A DNA stretch of 64,000 bases, from the NCBI RefSeq assembly GCF_040253585.1, contig NZ_JBELAU010000002.1:124001-188000 (forward strand), read 5' to 3'. The translations under genes were made by a program, and so were the position numbers. The notes under the pieces were generated by a model that was given only the letters and a program-made list of their open reading frames with translations, had not been told where the DNA came from and did no database searches. This document shows positions 1 through 8,855 of this stretch, in pieces. How positions within the stretch are numbered: position 1 is the first letter of the stretch; each line of letters opens with the position of its first letter. The stretch comes from Emticicia sp040253585. Lineage in GTDB: Bacteria > Bacteroidota > Bacteroidia > Cytophagales > Spirosomataceae.

Positions 1-96
1 CAAATCATGAAAAAAATGAAAAACTTAGAAAAAAAACCAAAAATAAACCCCGCAAATATTTATAAGAAATGGGAAATTCCGAAAAGTATTATCTGA
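1..96 (+). other. possible C-terminal tail of an upstream gene, or chance open frame
   Basis: Frame 1 is open from the first base to a TGA at 94-96 and would encode a lysine-rich tail ending in WEIPKSII. It overlaps the next gene by 28 bases. The stretch is so A-rich that an open frame has little weight, so this may be the end of a gene outside the window, a 29-residue ORF starting at base 7, or nothing. Confidence 0.25.
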
Positions 97-329
97 CTAT
101 CATCAAACAATTATTGGGAACAGAATTAGACGTTAGAAGTCAGTTACTGAGTAACAAATTGTCGAAAGAAGATAGAAAAAAGTTGTTGGAAGTTTTAAAA
201 AACATTGAAAAAGCCAAAGAGTCCATCGCTAAAGAAGAGGGAAAAAGTTATAAAGAACTAATGAAAAAATCGGGTGAAGTTGCCAGTTGGCTTTACAAGA
301 TTGTTAGAATGATGGAGTTCTTGGCATAA
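69..329 (+). CDS. small charged helical protein of unknown function
   Basis: An 86-residue protein with no signal peptide and no membrane segment. It is rich in Lys, Glu and Leu and should be mostly alpha-helical, with a central stretch LEVLKNIEKAKESIAKEEGK that looks like a coiled coil or helical hairpin. The ATG at 69 follows an in-frame stop at 63-65, so this is the first possible start. It lies 14 bases upstream of an XRE regulator on the same strand, and the two are probably cotranscribed. That layout resembles small phage, conjugative-element or toxin-antitoxin modules, but no toxin motif is visible and I do not recognise the family. The function is unknown. Confidence 0.6.
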   Translation: MGNSEKYYLTIIKQLLGTELDVRSQLLSNKLSKEDRKKLLEVLKNIEKAKESIAKEEGKSYKELMKKSGEVASWLYKIVRMMEFLA

Positions 330-343
330 ACCAAAAGTGTATC

Positions 344-643
344 ATGCACATCGGAAAAATAATCAAAGAAGCAAGACTTGAAAAAGGTTATAGCCAGTCA
401 GAACTTGCTCAAAAAACAGGTATTTCTAATTCATATTTATCTCAAATTGAGTCCGAAAAACAAGACCCGAGTCTTGAAACGATGGAGCAATTGAGTGCGG
501 CTTTAGATGTGCCTACTTATATTTTATTCTTCAAAGCAATGCAAGAAGAAAACATACAAAATCCTGACAATAAGCGTTTTGTACGTGAGATTAAAAGAGC
601 TATGCAAGGAATTGTAGATGAACTCTACTCAGAAAAGGCATAA
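344..643 (+). CDS. XRE-family helix-turn-helix transcriptional regulator
   Basis: A 99-residue protein whose first 62 or so residues form a HTH_3/Cro-C1 domain: IGKIIKEARLEKGYSQSEL, then GISNSYLSQIESEKQDPSLE as recognition helix and turn, then helix LEQLSAALDVPTYILF. The remaining 35 residues are charged and probably helical, perhaps for dimerisation. There is no peptidase or sensor domain, so it is a plain DNA-binding repressor or activator. It follows the 86-residue gene by 14 bases. A self-regulated two-gene unit is the simplest reading. Its target is not visible. Confidence 0.88.
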   Translation: MHIGKIIKEARLEKGYSQSELAQKTGISNSYLSQIESEKQDPSLETMEQLSAALDVPTYILFFKAMQEENIQNPDNKRFVREIKRAMQGIVDELYSEKA

Positions 644-669
644 AAAAAGGCGATTTTGATGAATCGCCT
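641..669 (-). terminator. rho-independent terminator of the first SusCD operon
   Basis: An 8-bp perfect stem (648-655 with 662-669) and 6-base loop. Read on the minus strand it is followed by seven T residues (641-647). It overlaps the stop codon of the phosphoesterase-like gene and ends the susC-susD-symporter-phosphoesterase transcript. Confidence 0.8.
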
Positions 670-1496
670 CAAAACTCAATCGGAATACCTTCAAGAGCGG
701 TTTCTTCGTCGGGTAAAATTTCGTTATTGTCCCAAATGCCAGTCAGTAACGTTTCAGAATATGAAAACGGCAAACCGTTTTCGAGCATGAGCTGATTTGC
801 TTCAAAAGATTCGTATTCGTAATTGTGAAATTTATACGAAAACTGTCCATCGGCATCGTCTAAAATCAAATACCAAACTCTTGCTGTGCCATCGTTGGCG
901 GGCATTCCGATAACGCCAGCATTGAGCCAATATTTTCCGTCTTGCACATCAGCGAAAGGCAGTCCGCAATGTCCTGCTAAAATAACGTCGGCATCTGTTT
1001 GGTCAAAATTATGTTTTTTTATTGCCCAATCACTTGATTTAAAGATAAATTCAGAGATATTATCGTAAGAACCATGAATAACATCAATTTTTTTATCGGC
1101 ATATTCAAAACTAATTTTTTCAGGTAATTGCCCTAAAAAAGCCATATTTCGTTCGGTCATTCGCACCATTGCATACGGAAACCATTGTTTCGAGAAAATA
1201 TCACAACGACTTCCTTCTTCAAAATTACAGCCGCAATCGTCTGTTCCATTAATAAGATTCTGCTCGACATTCCCTTGAATCCCGTGGATTTTCCAATCTT
1301 CTATAAAATCCAAACACTCGCTTGGGGCTGCACAATAACCCACTATATCGCCCGTAGAAATAATATTGCCGGGTTTTATTCCTTCGGCTTGGGCAATTCG
1401 ATATAGTTCTTCCAAAGATTGGTAATTGGAATAAACTCCGCCAAAAACCAGAACTTTTCCGCTTAATCGACCAATATTTTTAGTTAGTTGACTCAA
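669..1496 (-). CDS. metallophosphoesterase-fold protein with altered metal ligands
   Basis: About 275 residues with the calcineurin-like layout, but several signature ligands are changed. The first block reads VLVFGGVYSNYQSLEEL where active enzymes have a DxH (SDIHGN). GDIVGY is kept. GNVEQN stands where GNHE/GNHD is usual. HGS is kept. GHCGLPF stands where GHTHxP is usual. There is also a Cys-containing insert, DDCGCNFEEGSRC. There is no ATG before the fold; a TTG at 1496 gives the best start and overlaps the symporter stop by 17 bases, suggesting translational coupling. A longer TTG start at 1553 would add 19 hydrophobic residues. It is the last gene of a SusC/SusD/symporter operon. Activity may be lost or use another ligand set; a regulatory or binding role is possible. 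Confidence 0.75.
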   Translation of the reverse strand: MSQLTKNIGRLSGKVLVFGGVYSNYQSLEELYRIAQAEGIKPGNIISTGDIVGYCAAPSECLDFIEDWKIHGIQGNVEQNLINGTDDCGCNFEEGSRCDIFSKQWFPYAMVRMTERNMAFLGQLPEKISFEYADKKIDVIHGSYDNISEFIFKSSDWAIKKHNFDQTDADVILAGHCGLPFADVQDGKYWLNAGVIGMPANDGTARVWYLILDDADGQFSYKFHNYEYESFEANQLMLENGLPFSYSETLLTGIWDNNEILPDEETALEGIPIEF

Positions 1497-2838
1497 TTTT
1501 TTTCTTGAATAAAATCGGTAGTAAAAAAACAACAAAACAAGCAATCGTACCAAAGAGATTGATGCTCAATAAATCAGCATATTTGCCTTCTGATAAAAGC
1601 ATAAAGGTTGGTACTGGATAAAAAACTAACCAAAATCCAAACACCACGCCCAAAATTACTGAAGCGAAATAAGATATTTTTGGAGCATCCAAATTCCAAA
1701 ATACAAATATAGGAGCTAAACCCATCACCATAGTGCCGCTGATGGTGGTAGCTGATAAAATTTCGGGATTAAAGAAAATCGGTATTGTACCAAAAACAGC
1801 AATCGCAATCATAGTGAGGCGGGCTTTTGAAACGCTGATACCTTTTTCGTTGAGTAAATCTATATGTACCAATTTGGCGGTTGAAGTAAACGTAGAATCA
1901 ATAGTAGCTGCCGCCGATGTGAGCATGATAGTATTCATAACCAAGAGCAAAATCGTGCCGAAAAACTTGGCTACGCCAATGGTTGCAGGTGCATCTAAAC
2001 CTCTCATTTTGGCAAAAATTCCTACAAAACTAAATAAGATAATACAACTCGCCCCGATAACCGTTGCCCAAAGATAGGATTTGAGCGTAGTTTTCGGACT
2101 CGAAATAAAACCTCGGTCGGTAAGAATGGGGTCGTGGAAAGGATAACTTAAAACTTGAATCAATGCCACCAAAAGTAGGTTAACTCCTTGAGCCATCGAC
2201 CAGTCGCCACTTTGAACGAATGTCTTTACGCCTCCATCGGTTTCTGGAATAATAATACCCAAAATCATGACCATCAACAACACAAAAAATGCCATTTGTA
2301 TAAGGTCAGTAATGATAGAAGTTCGCATTCCGCCTTTGAGCGTGTAGGCGAGTGTGAGTAAAGTAAAAACTGTGAGCGAAGCAAAATAAGGCACACTACC
2401 TTTTTCGCCAAAATAGCTTCCGACAATCATGGTATTCGACCAAATTTCGTTGAGTAATCGAAACCCAATCAATATCGTGAAAAGAATAATTGCCCCTTTT
2501 CCGTATTTGGTCTGTAAGAAATGATGAATGCTTTTGTATTGCCCTTTGGTTCGCATTCGGTAAATGATAACACCCGCCACCAAAAACGACAAATAATAAC
2601 CAGCGTAGGCCACCCCGCCCACAATGCCAAACTGATAGCCTAAATCGGCGGCATTGGTAATGGATTTGGCAAATAACCAACAGATAACCAAGCTACTCGT
2701 GAGCAAAAAGGCACTCGGTGGCGTGTCGTTGTGGCTTCCTCTAAAAAAATCATTGACTTTATTCGACCACGGAGATACCCAAAACAGCACGACGTTGACC
2801 GCTATCAAGATTATCCATTGCCACGTAAGTGTACTCAT
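1480..2838 (-). CDS. sodium:solute symporter family transporter
   Basis: A 452-residue polytopic inner-membrane protein with about 12-13 hydrophobic segments and the order typical of the SSS family. It starts with a membrane helix, then a segment containing FFRGS, then WLFAKSITNAADLGYQFG and the first core helices; TSAAATIDSTFTSTAKL fits the Na+-site helix of the family. The family couples Na+ entry to uptake of sugars, amino acids, nucleosides, carboxylates or vitamins; the substrate cannot be read from sequence. It lies 121 bases downstream of susD and overlaps the phosphoesterase-like gene. It probably carries the SusCD cargo from periplasm to cytoplasm. Confidence 0.88.
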   Translation of the reverse strand: MSTLTWQWIILIAVNVVLFWVSPWSNKVNDFFRGSHNDTPPSAFLLTSSLVICWLFAKSITNAADLGYQFGIVGGVAYAGYYLSFLVAGVIIYRMRTKGQYKSIHHFLQTKYGKGAIILFTILIGFRLLNEIWSNTMIVGSYFGEKGSVPYFASLTVFTLLTLAYTLKGGMRTSIITDLIQMAFFVLLMVMILGIIIPETDGGVKTFVQSGDWSMAQGVNLLLVALIQVLSYPFHDPILTDRGFISSPKTTLKSYLWATVIGASCIILFSFVGIFAKMRGLDAPATIGVAKFFGTILLLVMNTIMLTSAAATIDSTFTSTAKLVHIDLLNEKGISVSKARLTMIAIAVFGTIPIFFNPEILSATTISGTMVMGLAPIFVFWNLDAPKISYFASVILGVVFGFWLVFYPVPTFMLLSEGKYADLLSINLFGTIACFVVFLLPILFKKKIESTN

Positions 2839-2904
2839 AAAGTTTATATTTAACGGTGTGTTTTGAAATAGTGTACTTCGAAAAATACTTTCGCAAACTC
2901 ATAG

Positions 2905-2948
2905 CACGCTGATGACACGGATGTTCCAACGCTGATTTACACTGATTT
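2905..2948. repeat. intergenic ACGCTGAT repeat element
   Basis: In the spacer between susD and the symporter the octamer ACGCTGAT occurs at 2906 and 2929, followed by a related CACTGAT. Short direct repeats of this wording are common between genes of Bacteroidota from my general knowledge. Its role is unknown, and within this window it is a single copy. Confidence 0.4.
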
Positions 2949-2959
2949 GTTCTAATTTT

Positions 2960-4402
2960 TCAATTATCCCACCAAACTGGAGAATTGATGCTGTTTTTGT
3001 TGGTTTTCTCGGCTGCTGCCTTGAAGTTTGCGTTGTTTAGGGCATCTTCGGTGGTTGGGTATGGCATACGAACAGGAATCAAGTTTTGATTCAAACTTGC
3101 TGAAATAGTTTTAAGTTTCGGGAAACCAGTGCGGCGGTATTCATTCCAGCCCTCGTATCCGTTAATAACATTGGCAATCCATTTTTGCGTAATTATCTGC
3201 TCAATTGGGTTGGCATTGGCTACTTTGTATGCCGCAGGGCCAGTTTTTAAGTAATTTTCTGGCAAAACCGAATACCAATAATCGAAGGCTTGTTTTACGC
3301 CTGTTTCGTAGAAAGTTTTGGCATCGGCACTGATGAAGCCTTTTTCGGCAGCTTCGGCCAGCAAGAAATTCATTTCAAAACTTGTCAAGAAATTGGCCTT
3401 CAAACGCCCTGCATCTTCTCTGAAAATTCTTCCTGAAAAAGAATAGTTTCCAACCGAGATAGAAAGTTTTGAAGCATCTGGCCCATTTAATAAGCCTTTA
3501 TAAACATTGGCGTTATTAGCCGTTGGGCGGAATAAAACTTGCTTACGTGGGTCGTCGAGTTTGGTCAGAATTTCGTCCATTGTTTCTGACATGATGAACA
3601 AATTGAAGTCACCAATACGAGCTGTTGCCATTCTAAAATTATTGGGTTGCGAAGCCGTAAAGGCATAAACCGCATTTTGAGTAGCATCTTTGATATAGTC
3701 TCCGCCAGCAAAAATTTGTTTCAACTGCTCTGCCACATTTTCTTTGCCTGATGCACGCATCAAATATTTGAATTTCAACGAATTAGCAAATCTTCTCCAT
3801 TTAGTCAAGTCACCGTTGAAGATGATATCTCCTTGCAAACGTGTTGCTCCTTTATAATTCGTAATAGCCGTAATTGCTGAATTTAGGTTATCAATGATTC
3901 CATCTTTTCCTAAATAAATGTCTCTTTGAGCATCGTATTTTGGCGTTACGTTTCCACTTTTTCCTTTCAAGGCTTCTGAGTAAGGCACATCGCCATAAAG
4001 GTCGGTCAACACTCCTGTCAAATACGCCTTATAAATTAAGGCTGGGCCTTCATAGACACCAAAAGCTGCATTTGCTCTTGATTTTGCCAACAAAATTTCA
4101 TTATCACGCAGGTTTTCGTATAAAAACGGCCATGGATTTCCGCCGTATTGTGGTTCGGTCAAGCTGTGGCGGTCGAATAAATTAAAGTCGATAGCCGTAA
4201 ATTGTTGCCCCAATAAATTTCCCGCCACAAAGCCTTCGTACGACATTTGGTCGGCGAAGTCGAACAGCACTTTGCGAAGCAAAAGCTCTGGCTGTACATC
4301 AACAGGAGCAGTTGGATTAATGTTGAGTTTCTCGAAATCTTGCGTACAGCTCAAACTGCTCACAAACAAGATAGCAATGATATATTTATTAAATTTCTTC
4401 AT
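2960..4402 (-). CDS. SusD/RagB-family nutrient-binding outer-membrane lipoprotein
   Basis: A 480-residue lipoprotein. The signal peptide ends in a lipobox SLSC with the lipidated Cys at about residue 19, followed by TQDFEKLNINPTAP, typical of the SusD-like family that pairs with SusC. The helical TPR-like core is visible (FANSLKFKYLMRAS, FLLAEAAEKGF, KWIANVINGYEGWNEYRRTG), and the protein ends in a normal C-terminal segment. It would form the surface lid on the SusC pore and capture the ligand. It starts 21 bases after susC, so the two are cotranscribed. No glycoside hydrolase or polysaccharide lyase is nearby, so the ligand may not be a polysaccharide. Confidence 0.92.
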   Translation of the reverse strand: MKKFNKYIIAILFVSSLSCTQDFEKLNINPTAPVDVQPELLLRKVLFDFADQMSYEGFVAGNLLGQQFTAIDFNLFDRHSLTEPQYGGNPWPFLYENLRDNEILLAKSRANAAFGVYEGPALIYKAYLTGVLTDLYGDVPYSEALKGKSGNVTPKYDAQRDIYLGKDGIIDNLNSAITAITNYKGATRLQGDIIFNGDLTKWRRFANSLKFKYLMRASGKENVAEQLKQIFAGGDYIKDATQNAVYAFTASQPNNFRMATARIGDFNLFIMSETMDEILTKLDDPRKQVLFRPTANNANVYKGLLNGPDASKLSISVGNYSFSGRIFREDAGRLKANFLTSFEMNFLLAEAAEKGFISADAKTFYETGVKQAFDYWYSVLPENYLKTGPAAYKVANANPIEQIITQKWIANVINGYEGWNEYRRTGFPKLKTISASLNQNLIPVRMPYPTTEDALNNANFKAAAEKTNKNSINSPVWWDN

Positions 4403-4423
4403 GTCTTTAATGATTTGAAAACC

Positions 4424-7400
4424 TTAGAATGTTATGCCCAATTTCACACCAAAACTACGAGTAGTTGGGTAGCTCATGTCTTCTACACCCGACATCAATT
4501 TTTGTCCTTGGAAACCAAACTGCTCAGGGTCGAAGTGCGGTATTTTGCTGAAAGCGTAAAGATTACGGCCAATCAACGAAACATTGATGGTCTCAATTCG
4601 GTTTTTGAACCAACCTTTTGGCAATTCGTAGCCAATCAGCACCTCACGGAGTTTCAAATATGAAGCATCGTAAGTGTTATTTTCTTCGTGGTTGCGGTCG
4701 TAGTACATTCTGTAATACGTTTCGGCACTTACAGCAGTAGTATTTGGTTGGTAATTAGGGTTTTCGGCCGTTCCCATGTTTACTACACCTTTGGCAATAA
4801 TACCTGCTTCGGGGCGGTCTTCGGTTTCGATAAGTTGTCCACCAACTGCGGCCAATGCTAAAGTACGAGAAACAACCTTTCCGCCTTGACGCCAATCGAA
4901 CAAGAAACTCATTTGGAAGTTTTTGTAGCTTAGAGTATTATTAAATCCTACCATAAAATCAGGCGTATAATTGCCCAACTTTCTGAGGTTATTATCAACA
5001 ATGTATCGACCATCTTTTCCAATGATAAACTCACCTTTATCGTTTTTCAAATAGCCCGTTCCGTACATATCGCCCATGCGGCCACCTTCCTTTACTTGAT
5101 ACCAAACCGTTTGATTAACGTTATCATAAATTCTGTTGTAGGCCAAAGTGATAGTTTGCCCAGGAATCGGCAATTTCTCTACGATATTCTGATAAGTCGA
5201 GAAATTGAAAGTACTTCTCCAAGAAAAAACATTCGTGCGGATTGGCGTTAAATCAAGAACCACTTCAACACCCTTGCTTCTAACTGCTCCACCATTGATA
5301 CTTTGCTGTCCATAACCCGAAGAAACGGCAATAGGCAATGAAATAATCTGATTTTTATTCAAAGCATTGAAATACGTTACGTCGAGTTTGATTTTATCAT
5401 TCAAGAATCTCACATCGGCACCAAATTCGGTCGAACTAATGCTTTCGGGCTTCAAGTTGGCATTTGAAATTTGGTTTTGGTCGGTGAAAGTCGGTAAACC
5501 ACCTACGGGCGTACGTGCCACGAATGTTCCGATGGTTTGGAATGGATTGGTGTCATTTCCGACTTGTGCATAACTCGCACGAAGTTTCAAGAAAGAAATA
5601 GCCGTTGGTAATTTAACCAAATTTGAAACCACTAAACCTGCCGAAACTGACGGATAAAAGAACGATGTATTGGCCGAAGAAGTGGCAGTAGCTAAAGCAC
5701 TCGACCAGTCGTTACGGCCAGTAATATCTACAAACAAGAAATCTTTAAAGCCGAATTTAGCAATACCATATAAACTATTGATGCGTTTGGTACCAGCCGC
5801 TTGGAAATACTCCAAAGGTGAAGCTGCATTCGACAAAGCATAAACGCCAGGTTGTGCCAATGAAAGTGTTTGAACTTGTTCGTTAGCCACTCTTTGGTCC
5901 ATTCTATTACCACCAGCCGAGACATCTACGCTCAAATTGCCCAAGTTTTTGGTGTAATTCAGCAAAAAGTCGGAATTGATTTCACGATAAAAAACGTTTT
6001 GCTCGGCATAAGCACCAGTTTTGAAACGGTTTGAACTGTATGCACGACGGAAAGTACGGTCTTCGTTTTGGTAGTCCATACCCGTACGAACCGAAAGCGA
6101 TAATTCGGGCGTAAATTCATAACGAGCCGAGAGATTGCCAAAAACACGGTCACGATTGAAGGCGTTGCGGTTTTCGTAAAGCGTAAAATAAGGATTATCA
6201 AAAAATGTGTAGTTATATGAAAACTGTTGCACATTTTCTAAACCTGGCTGCCAGTAATCTTTCAGTGGCTCAATATTATTTGAGCGTCCAAACCAACCTA
6301 CTAAAGCATAGTTGATATTTTCAGAACCATATTTTGTAGCAGGACGATTACTACTTCCCGAATTAATATAACTAATATTTGAGGTAATTTTTAGCTTAGA
6401 AATTGGCATAAAATTGAGAGCCGTAGAAACCGTGCGACGCTTCAAATCTACTCCTGGAATGTACGATTGGCTATTCAAATCGGTCATTGAAAGGCGGAAA
6501 TTGCCTTTTTCGTTGCCTGCCGAAATGGCTAAATTATTGATTGAAGTGCGGCCAGTTCCGTAGAAATCTTTGAGGTTATTCGGGTAAGCCACAAAAGGCG
6601 TTGGCGTGATTGGCAAGCCTCCGTGAATGGCCACATCGCCCGCTCTTACAGTTTGTCCGTTTGGCAAAGTTACGGGGCTATCATATTGCGGAATCGAAAG
6701 TCCAGCGTTTAATTTTGGTCCAAAACTATAAGTGATATTATCGTTGATACCTCCACCGAGGCCGTCTTTGTAGGCATATTGCCCGCTATTTCCTAAACCA
6801 TAAGAATTCTGAAAAACAGGTAATTGAAAAGGAGTTTCGAGATAATTTGAAGTATTAAATGATACTCCCAAACCTTTAGATTTTGCTCCTGATTTTGTCT
6901 TAATAATCAAAACTCCATTCGAGGCACGAGTTCCGTAAAGTGCTGCCGCCGATGGGCCTTTTAGTACCGTAACCGATTCAATATCATCGGGGTTTACTTC
7001 CATTGCACCATTCCCGAAATCAACTTCCATGAAACCGTTGGCATCATCGTTTACATTATTTACTACTGTATTATTATTAATAGGAATACCATCAACCACA
7101 AAAAGTGGATTGGCATTCGTGAAAGATGATTCGCCTCTTATGCTTATACGTGTGGTTGAGCCTACGCCCGTTGACCCGCCCGTAATGGTTACGCCCGCCA
7201 CTCGACCAGCCAAATTATCCAAGAAATTAGTTGATTTTACTCGACTCACTTCCTTGGCATCAATCTGCTGCACGGCATAACCCAAGTTTTTTGACTGACG
7301 CTCCAAACCTAAGGCTGTGACTACGACTTCGTTTAAAACTTCACCGCTTTGCAAGGAAATCATCAGTTGTGTTTGGCCATTCAATGCTATCGTTTGGCTT

Positions 7401-7660
7401 TTATAACCAACCGATGAAATAGTAATTTGTTGCGTTTTTTCGGGAAGTGCTAATGAGAAATTACCTTTTTCGTCCGAAATAGTTCCGATAGTTTTTTTGC
7501 CATCGTTGGCACTGATGCTCGCTCCGATTACACCTTGATTGGTTTCGGCATCAAGGATTTGCCCCGTTATTTTTAGGGTTTGCTGTGCGAAAGTCGAAAC
7601 CGAAAACATCAGTCCGATGAGCCATAGAAAGCCACACCCTTTCGTAAATATTTTTTTCAT
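4424..7660 (-). CDS. SusC/RagA-family TonB-linked outer-membrane protein
   Basis: A 1078-residue TonB-dependent transporter, normal length for SusC. After a signal peptide ending around FAQQ come a CarboxypepD_reg-like domain (roughly 28-110), a TonB-box-like LNEVVVTALG and a plug domain with NPLFVVDGIPI and SVTVLKGPSAAALYGTRASN. A 22-strand barrel follows and ends in aromatic VKLGITF, the usual outer-membrane signature. There is no N-terminal STN domain, so no FecR/ECF signalling is expected through it. It is the first gene of the operon susC-susD-symporter-phosphoesterase. Import needs TonB-ExbBD energy. The substrate is unknown. Confidence 0.95.
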   Translation of the reverse strand: MKKIFTKGCGFLWLIGLMFSVSTFAQQTLKITGQILDAETNQGVIGASISANDGKKTIGTISDEKGNFSLALPEKTQQITISSVGYKSQTIALNGQTQLMISLQSGEVLNEVVVTALGLERQSKNLGYAVQQIDAKEVSRVKSTNFLDNLAGRVAGVTITGGSTGVGSTTRISIRGESSFTNANPLFVVDGIPINNNTVVNNVNDDANGFMEVDFGNGAMEVNPDDIESVTVLKGPSAAALYGTRASNGVLIIKTKSGAKSKGLGVSFNTSNYLETPFQLPVFQNSYGLGNSGQYAYKDGLGGGINDNITYSFGPKLNAGLSIPQYDSPVTLPNGQTVRAGDVAIHGGLPITPTPFVAYPNNLKDFYGTGRTSINNLAISAGNEKGNFRLSMTDLNSQSYIPGVDLKRRTVSTALNFMPISKLKITSNISYINSGSSNRPATKYGSENINYALVGWFGRSNNIEPLKDYWQPGLENVQQFSYNYTFFDNPYFTLYENRNAFNRDRVFGNLSARYEFTPELSLSVRTGMDYQNEDRTFRRAYSSNRFKTGAYAEQNVFYREINSDFLLNYTKNLGNLSVDVSAGGNRMDQRVANEQVQTLSLAQPGVYALSNAASPLEYFQAAGTKRINSLYGIAKFGFKDFLFVDITGRNDWSSALATATSSANTSFFYPSVSAGLVVSNLVKLPTAISFLKLRASYAQVGNDTNPFQTIGTFVARTPVGGLPTFTDQNQISNANLKPESISSTEFGADVRFLNDKIKLDVTYFNALNKNQIISLPIAVSSGYGQQSINGGAVRSKGVEVVLDLTPIRTNVFSWRSTFNFSTYQNIVEKLPIPGQTITLAYNRIYDNVNQTVWYQVKEGGRMGDMYGTGYLKNDKGEFIIGKDGRYIVDNNLRKLGNYTPDFMVGFNNTLSYKNFQMSFLFDWRQGGKVVSRTLALAAVGGQLIETEDRPEAGIIAKGVVNMGTAENPNYQPNTTAVSAETYYRMYYDRNHEENNTYDASYLKLREVLIGYELPKGWFKNRIETINVSLIGRNLYAFSKIPHFDPEQFGFQGQKLMSGVEDMSYPTTRSFGVKLGITF

Positions 7661-7700
7661 AAAATCTTATAAAAGTAGATTGATAAAATTTGAGCAAAAC

Positions 7701-7751
7701 AATTCTTAGCCTTCTTAAATGAATGCCATTTGAAGGGTTTTATTAAGAATT
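7701..7751. repeat. imperfect hairpin between arsS and susC
   Basis: The outer arms AATTCTTA (7701-7708) and TAAGAATT (7744-7751) pair perfectly. An inner stem from CCTTCTTAAATG with CATTTGAAGG has a two-base bulge. It fills much of the 111-base gap and could be a weak terminator of arsS or part of the susC leader. Confidence 0.4.
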
Positions 7752-7771
7752 ATTCGATTTTGGATTACGTT

Positions 7772-8836
7772 TTAGGCAACTTCGCCTCCGCACGAACTAC
7801 CCGCTCCTGCCGTGCAGCCATAACAATGCTGATTGACAATAATTGAACGGTTGCTTAGTTCGTCGTAATCAAACTCGCTGATGTGCTTTGCTTTTGCCGC
7901 TACTTTTAGTTCGAGCATTTGATTAAAATCACAGTCATAGAGATAGCCATCCCAGCCAATTGAAAGTGTATTTCGGCACATAACATTGCTGGCAGCCACT
8001 GGATTATAAGCCGCTACGAGTTTTTCCATATAAGCAGCGTAGTTACCACTTACCAACAAATAATCAAGATAACGACTAATTGGAATATTGGTAATAGCAA
8101 AAAGAGAATTGAATTCAATGTTGAATTTTGATTTTAAAACTCGTTTAAATTCTTTTTCCAAACCAGCCTGACCAGCAGGCAAAAATGCACCAGCAGGATT
8201 ATAAACTAAATTGAGGTTTAGTCCTGTTCCTTCCATTCCGTAACCAACAGCATTGAGCATTTGAAGTGCCTTGATTGAATCTTCAAAAACACCATCGCCA
8301 CGTTGCGAATCGGTACGAGAAGCACTCGTAGCAGGCAATGAAGAAACCACTTCAATATTATTTTTCTTGAAAAAATCTGGTAAATCGTGATATTTTGGAT
8401 TGGCCAGAATAATGGTCAGATTACAACGTACAATTATCTTGATGTCGGTATCAACTTTACGGATTTCTTCAATAAACCATCTGAAATTGTTGTTCATTTC
8501 GGGAGCTCCGCCAGTCAAATCAAGGGTTGTGAACTTATATTTTGCAATGATGTCAACGCATTGTTGCATGGTTTCACGGGTCATTATTTCCTTGCGGTCA
8601 GGGCCTGCGTCAACGTGGCAATGCTTACACACTTGATTACACATTTTCCCTACGTTTATCTGAAAAATTTCGAGTTTGGTAGGTTTCAGTGGAAACAAGT
8701 TTATATCCTCTAATTTATCTCGAAACAAAGGTACGTTGCCGCCTAAAAGTTCTTTATCGTTAAGTACTTTTAGTTGGAAAGCTGATTCTCCTAATTGGCT
8801 TTTCTGAGCCTTTAAACTCTTGACTGGATTTGACAT
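7772..8836 (-). CDS. arsS: arsenosugar biosynthesis radical SAM protein ArsS
   Basis: A 354-residue radical SAM enzyme with the Fe-S motif C66-NQV-C70-KH-C73 (CNQVCKHCH). A Cys-rich C-terminal domain contains MCRNTLSIGWDGYLYDCDFN and ends in HCYGCTAGAGSSCGG, as in the TIGR04167/ArsS family. ArsS transfers a 5'-deoxyadenosyl group to dimethylated arsenic, making the precursor of arsenosugars. A normal glycine-rich LDLTGGAPEMNN segment, binding SAM, follows the cluster motif. The family sometimes contains selenocysteine; here all positions are Cys and no in-frame TGA occurs. It lies downstream of an AhpD-like gene and a TIGR04282-type glycosyltransferase, both known partners. The methyltransferase ArsM is not in this window. 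Confidence 0.9.
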   Translation of the reverse strand: MSNPVKSLKAQKSQLGESAFQLKVLNDKELLGGNVPLFRDKLEDINLFPLKPTKLEIFQINVGKMCNQVCKHCHVDAGPDRKEIMTRETMQQCVDIIAKYKFTTLDLTGGAPEMNNNFRWFIEEIRKVDTDIKIIVRCNLTIILANPKYHDLPDFFKKNNIEVVSSLPATSASRTDSQRGDGVFEDSIKALQMLNAVGYGMEGTGLNLNLVYNPAGAFLPAGQAGLEKEFKRVLKSKFNIEFNSLFAITNIPISRYLDYLLVSGNYAAYMEKLVAAYNPVAASNVMCRNTLSIGWDGYLYDCDFNQMLELKVAAKAKHISEFDYDELSNRSIIVNQHCYGCTAGAGSSCGGEVA

Positions 8837-8855
8837 TTATTTATTCTAATGTTGA

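Noticed and set aside
8166..8180. GCCTG...CAGGC palindrome in arsS coding for PAGQAG
   Set aside because: The residues fit the ArsS alignment (FLPxxQAxLE), so the palindrome is probably incidental coding sequence.
7772..8836. Selenocysteine in the radical SAM protein
   Set aside because: Related proteins sometimes use it, but here all Cys codons are normal and there is no in-frame TGA.
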